Positions 24,929-35,319 of a DNA stretch of 64,000 nucleotides are shown one piece after another. The notes under the pieces were generated by a model. It was not told the origin of the DNA and did no database searches. It saw only the letters and a list, made by a program, of their open reading frames with translations. Within the stretch, counting starts at the first letter, position 1. Each line of letters begins with the position of its first letter. This DNA comes from Hirundichthys speculiger (Eukaryota > Chordata > Actinopteri > Beloniformes > Exocoetidae). Location: contig JAGFBZ010000738.1 of the NCBI GenBank assembly GCA_018398805.1, forward strand, positions 434,001 to 498,000, given 5' to 3'. The translations under genes and the position numbers were made by a program.

Positions 24929-25010
24929 GCTGCGATGGCCGAGTGGTTAAGGCGTTGGACTTGAAATCCAATGGGGTCTCCCCGCGCAGGTTCGAACCCT
25001 GCTCGCAGCG
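24929..25010 (+). tRNA. tRNA-Ser (TGA)
   Basis: 82 nt with the long variable arm of a type II tRNA. Acceptor stem GCTGCGA/TCGCAGC, D-arm 'tggccgagtggttaaggc', anticodon loop 'cttgaaa' (TGA), variable arm 'tggggtctccccgc', T-arm 'caggttcgaaccctg'. All stems pair. Present only in arm B, head to head with H2B. Confidence 0.97.
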
Positions 25011-25174
25011 ACAGCTTCTTTGGAGAAAATGGTGGCGAATCAGATGGGCGTACATCTTTTCACTCTGTCGGGTAGTTTTGGAAGTTTGTGGTTAAACAGC
25101 CAATGTAAGATCAAGTTTTTACAAAAGACAATGCACAAGTGACATTTTAACACCCTGCACTGAAACTAACTTGA

Positions 25175-25519
25175 ATGGGTAAAAGAAAAGTCAGGAAAAT
25201 CTCGCTTATGGCCACGACGATGGAGGAAGTTAACAGCGACACACCAAACTCCCCAGTCGACTCCGAGATCACCAAGCGTCAGACGGTTTCTAAAGAAAAA
25301 GAGTTGACAGAAGAAGCTAACTGGTTTGAAGCTAACCACGACCCTGAGTGTCTCGCCATCCCGCTCCCAGACAGCAACTACGGACTACAACTGTTTGTTT
25401 TCTGTTTTGATGCAATATACATAATCATTTCTCAGTTGCATCTTGATATCTCCTTAAATGATGCTCAAAACTTTATTTACTTATTTTTTACTTTTTTATC
25501 CTTTTTCACTCAGTGCTGA
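25175..25519 (+). CDS. unrecognised open frame, 114 codons, possibly a LINE ORF1 start
   Basis: 'MGKRKVRKISLMATTMEE' followed by an acidic, serine-rich stretch and then a hydrophobic, probably non-coding end after residue about 70. It lies upstream of the Tx1-like LINE in the same orientation, so it could be the start of that element's ORF1 or a truncated host exon. No family is recognised. Confidence 0.3.
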   Translation: MGKRKVRKISLMATTMEEVNSDTPNSPVDSEITKRQTVSKEKELTEEANWFEANHDPECLAIPLPDSNYGLQLFVFCFDAIYIIISQLHLDISLNDAQNFIYLFFTFLSFFTQC

Positions 25520-25859
25520 ACTAGCAGTAACTTGCCCCTGTCATAATGGGCATTCTTTTTATTTAACTACTTAATTTAAAATATACAAGAGCATTACTCA
25601 GTTATAATGTTGTTTACATGTTACTTGGTACCCAAATTCATCTCCCTTTAATTTAAATATACTTAAGACAAAAATGGGTATAAAAACGGGGAAAAGATGA
25701 TCCTTTTTACTTCTTACCTATTTACAGTATAGTGGACTATGTTCCTGCCATTATAAGAATTTTATATCTTAAACTATGTTGTTTCACTGCAATATAGTAG
25801 ACCCTGGAAGCCATAAGCTTCTATCTGAACCGAATCCTGATTTACCCTAGCGTTATGTA

Positions 25860-28835
25860 TTATTATTTGTAGCTATAGATTTACAACATCACTTGATGTT
25901 AGAAAGTTTAATTAGTTGTTGATCACCACCTCACTCTCGGTGATCTTTATTGTTTGCAATTGGTACGGCTATGACTCCCATGCCTCTAACAAAATACGTT
26001 TTAATGAGATAATAGATAAATTAAAAGAACTGGACAAGAAATACCATGATTTGCATATAATTCTAGGCGGTGACTTCAGTGAGTGCCCAGACGACACAAT
26101 AGATTGATATCTTCCCAAACCAACTCATATATCACAAAATAATAACCTTATTTCTCTTCTTTGTTCTAGCCTTTCCTTGAATGAAGCATGGCGTTTTTTC
26201 AACCCCATCACAAAAGAATACACGTGGTGTAATAACCGACAATCCTTAAAATCTAGAATAGATTTATTTTTAATTTCATCCTCTTCACTTCAATATGTAA
26301 AAGAGATTAGCCATTTTCCTGCCCCTCTATCAGACCACAAACAAATCATCCTGAAATTAACTGCTAACCAAAAGACCTCTGATGTAAGAGGTTACTGGAA
26401 ATTCAACAATTCTCTCCTAAACGATGTATCTTTTAATACTGCAGTTAAAAATCTTGTTAAAGAGATTCTCAATGATGGTTTGAATGATAAATATAAAAAC
26501 AAATGGGAAGTATTCAAGTATAAAGTCAGAAATGTTGCTATAAAAATAAGTAAAGAGCTAAAGAAGGAAAAACAGGCTAGAAACTGACTTGATGTATAAA
26601 CTTGATCTCCTTCTCTCAAAAGAACTACTTACCTTAGAAGATGAACTTGAATTAAAAAACATCCAGCTACACCTGGATCAGTTTTTTTTAAACTTGGCTA
26701 AAGGAGCTTTTTTTTAGGTCCAGAGCCAAATGGCTAGAAGAAGGAGAAAAGAACACAAGTTACTTTTTTGCTTTAGAAAAAAGAAATGTAAAAAGAAAAT
26801 CTTTAACTGCCCTTAATATAAATGGATCACTGTCCAAAGATCCAAATCCGATAAATAAATTTGTTTCTGAATTTTATGGAAAACTATATAACTCTTACTT
26901 CAATGCAAAAGATTGTGCAGACTTTCTTGAAAAAAATCCAACCTAATATGCGCTCAATTGATGAAAATTGTAAGTCCACTTGTGACTCTGACCTCTCTAT
27001 TATTGAAATTAAAAATGCCTTGTTTTCAATGAAGAAAGGAAAATCACCAGGTATCGACGGATTATCTGTTGAATTTTATACTCACTTTTGGGAACTTATT
27101 CAAAATCCTTTAATGTCTATGTATAAAGAATGCATCAGTCAAGGGGAGATGACAACCACAATGAAACAGGGGATTATTTCTCTTATTCCCAAACCTGACA
27201 AAGACCCCCACACAATAGAAAACTGGCGCCCTATAACTCTCCTAACAATTGATTACAAAATATTGGCATTAGTATATGCTAACAGATTAAAAGATTGGCT
27301 AGATACCATAATTGTGGAAATTCGAACAGGCTTTATGAAAAATCGACATATTAGCTGTAACATTAGACTCATTTTAGATTTACTGGAATATGCAACCGAA
27401 GTACACTCTGAAGCTCTTATCTTCTTCTTAGACTTTTATAAAGCCTTTGACACGATTGAGCATAACTTTCTTTTACAATCGCTTAATGCATTTGGTTTTG
27501 GTAACAACTTTATTAATATTATTAACATTATTAACACATAGAGATATCAACAGCTCTGTAATAATTAACATGAACACCTTTAAAAGATTCCAAATTAACT
27601 GAGGCGTACGTCAAGGTTGCCCTTTATCACCCTTTTTGTTCATCTTAGTCACTGAATTGTTGTCAATTCATACAGTAAACGATAAAAATCTTGAAGGTAT
27701 ATCTATTTTTGGCAGAGAATTAAAAATTTCCCAACTAGCAGATGACACAACACTCTTCTTAAAAGATAAACTCCATTTATCTAATTCTGTTACCTTGATC
27801 AATCAATTATCTAATGCTTCAGGATTAAGACTAAATATGGCTAAATGTGAAATTTTATCCTTGCACAAATGCAATGACTTGTTTATTGAAAATATACCTG
27901 TAAAGGAATCTGTAAGATATTTGGGAGTTTTTATAACCAAAAATCTTATATCCAGGCAACATTTAAACTTCTCAAACAGAATAAATAAAACTAAATCCAT
28001 CTTTAATACCTGGCTTCAAAGAGATCCGTCTGTTCTCGGTAGAGTCCCTCTCTCTAAAGTGGAAGGCCTATCCCCTTTTGTGTATCCATCATTTTCCCTT
28101 TTTGTGAATGATTCAACAGCCACACAAAAAAAGTTTTTTTTAATTTTATTTGGAAGAACAAACCACACAAACTTAAAAAAGGTGTACTTTCTAACTGCAA
28201 AGCAGAAGCTGGTCTGGAAGTCTTAGACTCTATTGATACTATTAACACCTTCAAAGTTAACTGGCTAAAAAAATGTCTCAAAAAGCCCGACTCAATGTGG
28301 TTCTTCATCCCCAAACCACATCTTTAGTAGATTAGGAGGCCTAGCTTTTCTCTTGAAATGTGACTTGTTACCCAGCAGATTACCAGTCAAACTTTCAAAA
28401 TTCCACCAGCAAGCCCTTCTAGCTTGGAAGTTGTCTTTCGTCCATAATTTCTCAACCCACAAAGCTCTTCTCTGGAATAACAGCAATGTCCTTATCAGAA
28501 ACAAATCCTTGTTTCTACATAAATGGTTTGAAAAGGACATTAACCATATTCTCCAACTCTTCGATGAATCTGGCAACATGCTATCTTATGAACACTTTAT
28601 GTCTGTATATAATTTCCCTGTTCCTTTTAAAGAATTGAATACTGTAACCCGTGCTATTTCGAAAGAATTCATTCAACTTGTGAAAAACCACCTGAGTTAT
28701 AGTAATTTTACGAAAGCGCTACCTGCATTAACGTTAGGTGGAACAGAACTAACAGATAAAAAATGTAATAACAAGCATATATGCCAGTGTTTTCAAAAAA
28801 AGAACCAAGTTATTCCTGGAGGTAAATTCTAAATT
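25860..28835 (+). pseudogene. Tx1/L1-clade LINE ORF2, broken
   Basis: Parts in order: apurinic endonuclease with 'GGDFSECPDD' (about 26070) and 'SDHKQI' (about 26333); linker; reverse transcriptase with 'KGKSPGIDGLSVEFY', 'ENWRPITLL', 'FFLDFYKAFDTIEHN' (palm motif A) and, after a break near 27541-27600, 'QGCPLSPFLFILV' and 'LADDTTLFL' (catalytic ADD); then the C-terminal region to about 28830. Several stops and frameshifts (26105, 26587, 27541, 28226) make it inactive. It sits in arm B only, next to tRNA-Ser. Clade assignment is from motif style only. Confidence 0.88.
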
Positions 28836-29186
28836 CTAAATTGGAACTGGAATTTTAAGAGTTTAATTCTCTCAGATGTAAAAAAAAGGAGGATTCGAGG
28901 GTTGGCAGCCAAACCAACAATCCAGGGGACGACGAAGGCAAGGAGGTGGCACTGTGAATGGCTGGATCAGGCGTTTCTGTGGGAAGATCTGGAGACGAGT
29001 CTGGTTGAATGATGACTGAATAGGTACAGGTGTGCAGTGCCACACCTGGGCTGCTCGTCGGATGGGAAGGTGAAAGAGAGGTGGATCTGAGTGTCTATGT
29101 AGAGGATTGAAGGTGGCACAGTGGGTTGTGCGCAGGAGCCCCAGAGGTGGAAGGTTGCGGTTCACAACCAGGCTTGAGACTGTAAC

Positions 29187-29510
29187 ATGCGCTCAATGGG
29201 GCCGGAAATTTTGTTTCTTAACATCTCCGTTAATTATTGCCCACAGCTCATTAAATTTCACTCAGGTATTGACAATGAAAACCTCTATAAAATGTTAGAG
29301 ACTGATCCGGATCTGATCCAGAATTTTAGCGTAATCTGTAAATCACTATATGGGAGAACTGTTGTGCTTGGCGGAGGTCTGCGCTCTCTGAGTGCTTTTC
29401 TAGTTAAGAAATGCTTTCCTGGAAGCTCACTGGCTCTATTTTTTTCTGAGAAGTTTGTTGAAACTTCTTGGAGTACAAAAGAAATGATTAAACCATTTGT
29501 TCCACATTAG
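29187..29510 (+). CDS. unrecognised open frame, 107 codons
   Basis: Starts 'MRSMGPEILFLNISVNYC' and contains 'NLYKMLETDPDLIQNFSVIC' and 'GRTVVLGGGLRSLSAFLVKK'. The composition looks protein-like (balanced, with amphipathic stretches) rather than random. No start context or splice signals single it out. It may be the last exon of a domesticated or transposon gene; no function is assigned. Confidence 0.35.
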   Translation: MRSMGPEILFLNISVNYCPQLIKFHSGIDNENLYKMLETDPDLIQNFSVICKSLYGRTVVLGGGLRSLSAFLVKKCFPGSSLALFFSEKFVETSWSTKEMIKPFVPH

Positions 29511-29978
29511 TTAGAGCTAGTTATGTATATATCAGTGCAGAGGAGGAGGAGGAAGGAAGAGGAGGAAGCTCTACAGCAGAGTCCCAGACGAGCTGCACAT
29601 GAGAGCTGCTCTGATCTGGATGAAAAGACGCTCCATAGCAGTTTGCAGGTACCAACCTGCTCTTAAAGGTGGAAGATTGCGTTCTTTGTGGGGGAACGCT
29701 GCTATCCCTTAATAGCAGCTTTAGGAGGTTTGGCGCAAGATGGGGTCTTAAGTCCCAGCAGAGTTCATTTTTCTTCTCCAGAGGTTTGATCAGCTGTCTC
29801 TTGGATTTAGGTGTGATAATGAACTGGAGAAGTTTCTTCCTCTGCATCAGCAGATTCTTGGTTTTGTCGTCATTCTGGTTCTCTTCTGATCACATTCCTG
29901 AATTAGAGTCCTGATGAAATGGAGGGATTATTTGTCAGTCAACAACTGTTGTGAATCATAAACATAACTTGAACATTG

Positions 29979-30050
29979 TGACCCTGATGTGAGTTGAACA
30001 CACAACCTTCTGATCTGGAGTCAGACGCACTACCGTTGCGCCACAGAGTC
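29979..30050 (-). tRNA. tRNA-Trp (CCA), copy B3
   Basis: Mirror of A3. 72 nt, anticodon CCA. D-stem 'gcgc/gtgc' pairs through a G-U. Flanks match arm A. Confidence 0.92.
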
Positions 30051-30069
30051 TGTTTGTTCAGTGATCAGC

Positions 30070-30365
30070 TGTTTGATTTTATCCTCTGTTCTTGTATTTG
30101 CAGGAGTAACAGTTCAAACAGTCGTTCTTTACCCGGCTGGTCTTCATCAGGAAGGTCCCCCGTATGATCCAGGTTCTGCTCAAGGTTTCTTCCTCTTAAA
30201 GTGGAGTTTTTTTCTTGCCACTGTTTGGCTTAAAGTTTTTTTTCTCCCTCTGTGAGAGTTTTTTACCTGCCATTATCCTTGATTTGGATTTAATTTCATA
30301 ATTTTAGTTAATGATATTTGCTCGAGGGTCATGATCTGGGTCTCTGTAAAGCGCCTAGAGACAAT
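30070..30365 (+). repeat. dispersed fish repeat, arm B copy
   Basis: Mirror of 18425-18690, with the same motif order. It ends at 30365, where an unrelated insertion begins ('tttcggtaagcaccgccccc'). Confidence 0.7.
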
Positions 30366-31100
30366 TGACCTTTCGGTAAGCACCGCCCCCCTCCCTAGTT
30401 ACTGTTGCTAGGTCGGACATTCTCGCTGCTCCTCCATTAAGGACAATGTTATTTTGCCATTTTTCCAATGTGTATCATCAGTGTTAATATTATACTAAAA
30501 TAACTCCATGGTGAAATATTGCTGCTGGGGACCTGCAACAGTGACTCGAGGTGTCCAGAACGTTTGGAGGGACATTTTTATTCTCTTTCCCAAACCAAAA
30601 CAAACGCTGGAGAATGCAGGCTGTGGGTTTAGTTGTGTCCGTCCACACAATCAACTGAACGTGGGGAAAGTTACAAAACACACCTACATTTACTCCAAGG
30701 TAAGTTTACTTTGTTTATTAGATGATTGATTTAACCACCGTTTAGTAAAAGTAATATGATTTAGCGGGAAGGAGGGTGATGAGTTCTCTGTTAGCATTAG
30801 CTCTGGTCCATAGGTCTATCCCACACCAGAGCTATGTTAACATCAGACAGTCGCAGCATTGTATTAATATAATTAATAAAGTGATGTTAACATCACTAGC
30901 CTCACCTTATACCTAACAAAATAAATATCCAGGGCCATATATATTCGTAGACAACGAGGCAGGCTTATAGGTGGCTAGCAAGCTATCCGGAATGCTAACG
31001 GAGAGATGTTTTCACTCATCACCCTCCCTGCTGCTAAATCATATTACTTTTACTAATTTTTACTTTTACTAATTACTTTTACAATTTCATGGCCAGTCCC
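30366..31100 (+). mobile_element. transposon relic with broken THAP exon
   Basis: From 30508 the frame reads 'MVKYCCWG', and after frameshifts DNA for 'TCNSDSRCPERLEG' is visible, then 'FPKPK', 'RPHNQLNVGKVTKHTY' and a donor-like 'aagg|taagt' near 30700. This is the N-terminal half of a THAP zinc finger of the kind used by fish transposases. Indels and the loss of the tail make it dead. It is absent from arm A. Confidence 0.65.
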
Positions 31101-31259
31101 AGTGAAGCATTGCAGGATTTCAAAGAATCTTCCCCAAAACCTTCATGGAGTGTTAATGTTAGACTACTGTATTGTTCTGTTTACTCACGGATCCATGTCC
31201 CTAAAAGAGAAATGATCAACTGAATATGGAAAGAATGAAACGCATGTGTAGAATTTGAG

Positions 31260-31560
31260 GAACTAAAGTGTTTTCTTACTCTGCAGCTTCATCAGGTTCA
31301 CTGGCCCAGCTGCTGATTGGCTGGGAGATGTCAGAGGAATCCTTCCCAACATCCTCCAACATGTTTTCAAACTCTGAAGCTGTCGGCTCATTTCAAAGCT
31401 CAGAAGGTTGTTGAGGGAAGGCTGGTTCCTTCCAGAAATAGTGCACAGAGTGGATTTGTGACAGAAATATTGTTGGATGTTCTGTCCAGTGAGGCGTGTG
31501 AGTTTGACAAGAGTCAAATGTTTTGACTCAGCATCAGCAGATTCTTGGTTTTGTGGTCAT
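31260..31560. repeat. mirrored tRNA-flank block, arm B
   Basis: Reverse complement of 17940-18150, near-identical ('cagaggaatccttcccaaca'). No gene. The following 31578-31880 has no counterpart in arm A and no recognised content. Confidence 0.6.
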
Positions 31561-32017
31561 TCTTGGTCTTTTCTGATCACAAGGTTTGGCACAAGTTTGA
31601 CATATTAAAGTTTTTTTTTTTTTTTTCAATTTCCAATATTTTTTTCATCATCAATCAGTTTGCTCACAAGTACAATTACATTTTTAAAAAAAGTGCAGTC
31701 AGAACAACATCAGGTTCATTATTTACTGATTTATTTAAACACTGGTAAATATACAAATGAACCAAAAACATCAGTGCTTCAAGCCACCAGTCCCTCTGTG
31801 CAGCAATTCTTCTTCTTCTTCTGCTGTTTCCTTCAGGGGTCTCCAGAGCAGAACATCTGCTCCGTCCAACCCTGTCTTCTAGTATAGTGCTGCTAGTATA
31901 GGGGGATTTTGAAGTAGAGCAGTCCAATATGCATCTTTCACGACTAATAAAGTTGTGTTATTCTTGGTTTTTATTTTATAGAAAACAAAATGGCACAAAT
32001 GCCAACTGAAGCAACCA

Positions 32018-32090
32018 ACACCCTGATGTGAGGTGAACATGTAGCCTTCTGATCTTGAGTCAGATACGCCACCATTGCACCACAGGATGC
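32018..32090 (-). pseudogene. tRNA-Trp-derived pseudogene, copy B2 (anticodon changed to CAA)
   Basis: Mirror of A2. The anticodon loop reads 'ctcaaga' instead of 'ctccaga', so the anticodon is CAA rather than CCA. Acceptor and D-arms are mispaired as in A2. Confidence 0.8.
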
Positions 32091-32119
32091 TTTAAACTCT
32101 GTGAGGGATTTTTAATCAA

Positions 32120-32500
32120 CTAAAATCTACAATATACAATAGGTAATTGATACTTGACTCCACATCTGTTTGAGCCACTAGCATCCCAGTGTGGAAACAA
32201 GAGCAGCTGATCAAGAATCGTGATCCCCGTTGGAAGCAGCAGTAAAGGCAGCAGTAGCTGACTGAGCCCTGGAAGACTGGAACAGCCTTTGACCCGATGA
32301 AACTGTCTCCAACAGTTACTGAAGCACTGATGATGACTGGCAGGATTTTTGACATTTCACTAACAACTTCCATTTTATGATGTTGATGTGGTAAATTTAT
32401 TTTGATTTCAGGTCTGTTTATGTCTTTTTTCTATATTAGTCACATAATTTAATGAGTGCTCTCATTATTGGGAACAACTATTCATGTGGGATATACTGTA
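32120..32500. repeat. tRNA-Trp flank repeat unit (arm B)
   Basis: Near-identical to 17285-17655 of arm A in reverse complement. Its 32275-32500 part is repeated in the same orientation at 38690-38880 next to tRNA-Trp D1. It belongs to a repeated unit travelling with the tRNA-Trp genes. No gene. Confidence 0.75.
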
Positions 32501-33013
32501 GAGGTGGGCGGATCGATCCAAATACCGATAATATCGATACCAACGCTGGTATTGATATCAAACGATTCTTGTGTAAAAAGATCGATACTCAAGCTTTTTT
32601 TTTCTTTTTCTTCTTTCCAACACAGAGTATCCAGGTAGATAAGAGTGCTTATCTTAAGTATCAACTAATATTAACATTCAAAGTACAATTCACTTAAGTC
32701 ATACGTTACTGGAACCAACTCAAGAAAATATAATTAAGACTTTGATATAACCCAGTACATGACATGTATCACATTGAAATGTGTTATCTAAGACAAAATA
32801 ACATTAAATAATCCTTTATTTATCCCATAAATTAATTAAAATTATAGAGTTAAAGCAACAGGAAAGGGCACAAAGTATTGAAAGATATAATATAAAAGGT
32901 AGGCTAGAAAAAAACATGAACAGAAATTTACCTCCAAGGAATATTTACACAAAAATGTTGAAGACGTTGACGAAGTTTGACGAAATTCTGTTGTTGGTTT
33001 AAACAAAATAATT

Positions 33014-33047
<34 letters not shown>

Positions 33048-33156
33048 CAAACGTGTATGATAGATAGAGCTTAAAATGAAAAAGCATTGGCCATACTGGC
33101 CCTGTATTTACTTGGTATTGGATCAATACCAAAATTCCCAGTATCGCCCAGCTCTA
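32499..33156. mobile_element. 658-bp MITE, hAT-like, inserted only in arm B
   Basis: Ends 'tagaggtgggcgg' and '...cgcccagctcta' form imperfect inverted termini. Flanks 'atatactg' (32491-32498) and 'atatacta' (33157-33164) look like an 8-bp target duplication with one change. Arm A has the empty site at about 17277-17286. The interior has an A-run of about 34 (33010-33043) and no coding capacity. Confidence 0.75.
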
Positions 33157-33235
33157 ATATACTATACAATGGCTTTTTTTTTTTTTTTTCTGTGCACACA
33201 TAATAAGACATAACTATGTACAAGATGAGCATAAG

Positions 33236-33307
33236 TGACCCTGACGTGAGTTGAACACGCAACCTTCTGATCTGGAGTCAGACGCGCTACCATTGCGCCA
33301 CAGAGTC
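33236..33307 (-). tRNA. tRNA-Trp (CCA), copy B1
   Basis: Mirror of A1, identical cloverleaf, anticodon CCA. It lies 108 bp from the H4 stem-loop of arm B. Confidence 0.95.
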
Positions 33308-33414
33308 TGATGATTTAGTCCCAGAAACATGCAAAAGGCAGATCTATGATCTATAGATAGTTAATGACAGTATTAAACGGTGAAAGTGGTCTGAGCTCTC
33401 CAGGTGTTGTGGGT

Positions 33415-33430
33415 GGCTCTGAAAAGAGCC
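33415..33430 (-). terminator. histone 3' stem-loop, H4 arm B
   Basis: Minus-strand GGCTCTTTTCAGAGCC, 25 bp after the H4 stop. Confidence 0.96.
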
Positions 33431-33455
33431 GTTGGTTTGAGTCCAGAGAAGCAGT

Positions 33456-33827
<372 letters not shown>

Positions 33828-34536
33828 TTATCTTCCGGCTGCGGACGTAAATGAGCAAAGATGACGCAGGTTTCAGTGGGCGGGGCTAAAGTCTGCCGCT
33901 GCTCCTTCAGTGAGATTAGAGACAGATACTTTTATCCCTTTGACTTTAATCATGATCTTGTTATGAATGTCATTCAGAGGGGGGGGGTTGTTAAAGCATC
34001 GGAACACTTGTTCCACCTGATTGTGTCTGATATAAACCACATCAGATAAGAGGCTTTTGAAATGACTTTGTTAAATCTAGGAAGACGTATTTGATGCTAC
34101 AGTGGAGAAGTTTCAGAGTACAGCAGCAGCAGGTCAGAAAAATGATGTAGGTAAAGACATAAATCCAAATGAATATAGTATATACAAAAAATTAAACAGT
34201 AATAAAAATGATGTAAATATGAGAAATCAGGGCTGATGACTGAAATGAGCTGCTGTGATGAGACGTGACAACTGCGTGTAAATGTGCTGAAAGATGCACT
34301 GATGGAAGAATATAGTGATTAAATGAGTGAGTGGAAGTGTAGAAACAGTTGTCTTCTAATGAGGATGAACAGATATTAATGATAGAAATGACTGTAGTGT
34401 TACTACGACGGCATTATAACGTCCTAATATATCTGATGAACAGAGAAATAAAGTGTCTAAATAAATGCAGGTGATAAGTTGGTTGAAGCTGTTGGTGAAA
34501 TGAGTGAGGGAAGAGCTCTGAAGTGGATGAGGTGGT

Positions 34537-34552
34537 GGCTCTTAGAAGAGCC
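34537..34552 (-). terminator. histone 3' stem-loop, H1 arm B, distal copy
   Basis: Second of two stem-loops behind H1, mirroring 14628-14643 of arm A. Confidence 0.93.
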
Positions 34553-34680
34553 TTTGTTGCAGGGAGAGCTGCTGAAACAGCACTAGAAGCAGAACTAGGA
34601 CTATAAGCAGAACTGGAACCAGAACTAGGAATATAAGCAGACCCAGTGATGGTTGAATGGTCTTAAGTGGAGGAGGTGGT

Positions 34681-34696
34681 GGCTCTTAGAAGAGCC
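34681..34696 (-). terminator. histone 3' stem-loop, H1 arm B, proximal copy
   Basis: Minus-strand GGCTCTTCTAAGAGCC, 31 bp after the H1 stop, mirroring 14484-14499. Confidence 0.95.
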
Positions 34697-34727
34697 TTTG
34701 TTGCAGGCAGAGCTGCTGAAACAGCGT

Positions 34728-35315
34728 CTACTTCTTGGACTTCTTGGCTGCAGGTTTCTTAGCTGCGGGTTTCTTGGCAGCAGTTTTCTTGACTGCAGGC
34801 TTCTTTGCAGCCTTTGGCTTCTTAGCTGGCGCCTTCTTGGGACTCTTGGTGACTTTCTTGGGCGCTTTCTTGACCGCTGCCTTCTTCGGAGACTTCTTGG
34901 CTGCGGGTTTCTTGGCTGCGGTCTTCTTGGCAGCAGCGGGCTTCTTGGCTTTGGCGGGAGCCTTCTTCTTCAGCACCTTCTTGGCTGGTTTGGCGGCAGC
35001 GGGCTCCTTCTTGGCGAGCTTGAAGGAACCGGAGGCCCCTGTGCCTTTAGTCTGGCTCAGGGTCCCTTTGGTGACCAGCTTGGTGACGGCGGTGTTAATA
35101 CGCTTGTTAGCCTTGGTCACATCGACGCCCTTCGCTGCCAGGAGCTTCTTCAGCGCCGCCAGAGACGTCCCCTTCCGCTCCTTGGACTCGGCTACAGCGG
35201 CCACGATCAGCTTGGGGAGGCTGGGTCCCTCCTTCTTGGCCTTGGGAGCAGACTTCTTCTTCGGGGCTTTGGCCGGGGCCTTAGCCGGTGCAGCTGCTGG
35301 AGCTTCCTCTGCCAT
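34728..35315 (-). CDS. H1: linker histone H1 (arm B)
   Basis: 195 codons, same gene as 13844-14452. The globular domain is identical in the translated region. In the C-terminal tail seven residues of the AK-rich repeat are missing (arm A '[18 protein letters not shown]', arm B '[11 protein letters not shown]'), and 'KKVAKSPKK' has become 'KKVTKSPKK'. Start at the '[10 protein letters not shown]' ATG. The H1 box (minus-strand AAACACA, about 35452-35458) and the TATA-like element are conserved. Confidence 0.97.
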   Translation of the reverse strand: MAEEAPAAAPAKAPAKAPKKKSAPKAKKEGPSLPKLIVAAVAESKERKGTSLAALKKLLAAKGVDVTKANKRINTAVTKLVTKGTLSQTKGTGASGSFKLAKKEPAAAKPAKKVLKKKAPAKAKKPAAAKKTAAKKPAAKKSPKKAAVKKAPKKVTKSPKKAPAKKPKAAKKPAVKKTAAKKPAAKKPAAKKSKK

Positions 35316-35319
35316 GTTC

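Noticed and set aside
29107..29180. tRNA-like sequence ('gtgggttgtgcgcaggagcc')
   Set aside because: Some resemblance to A and B boxes but no foldable cloverleaf; probably part of a dispersed repeat.
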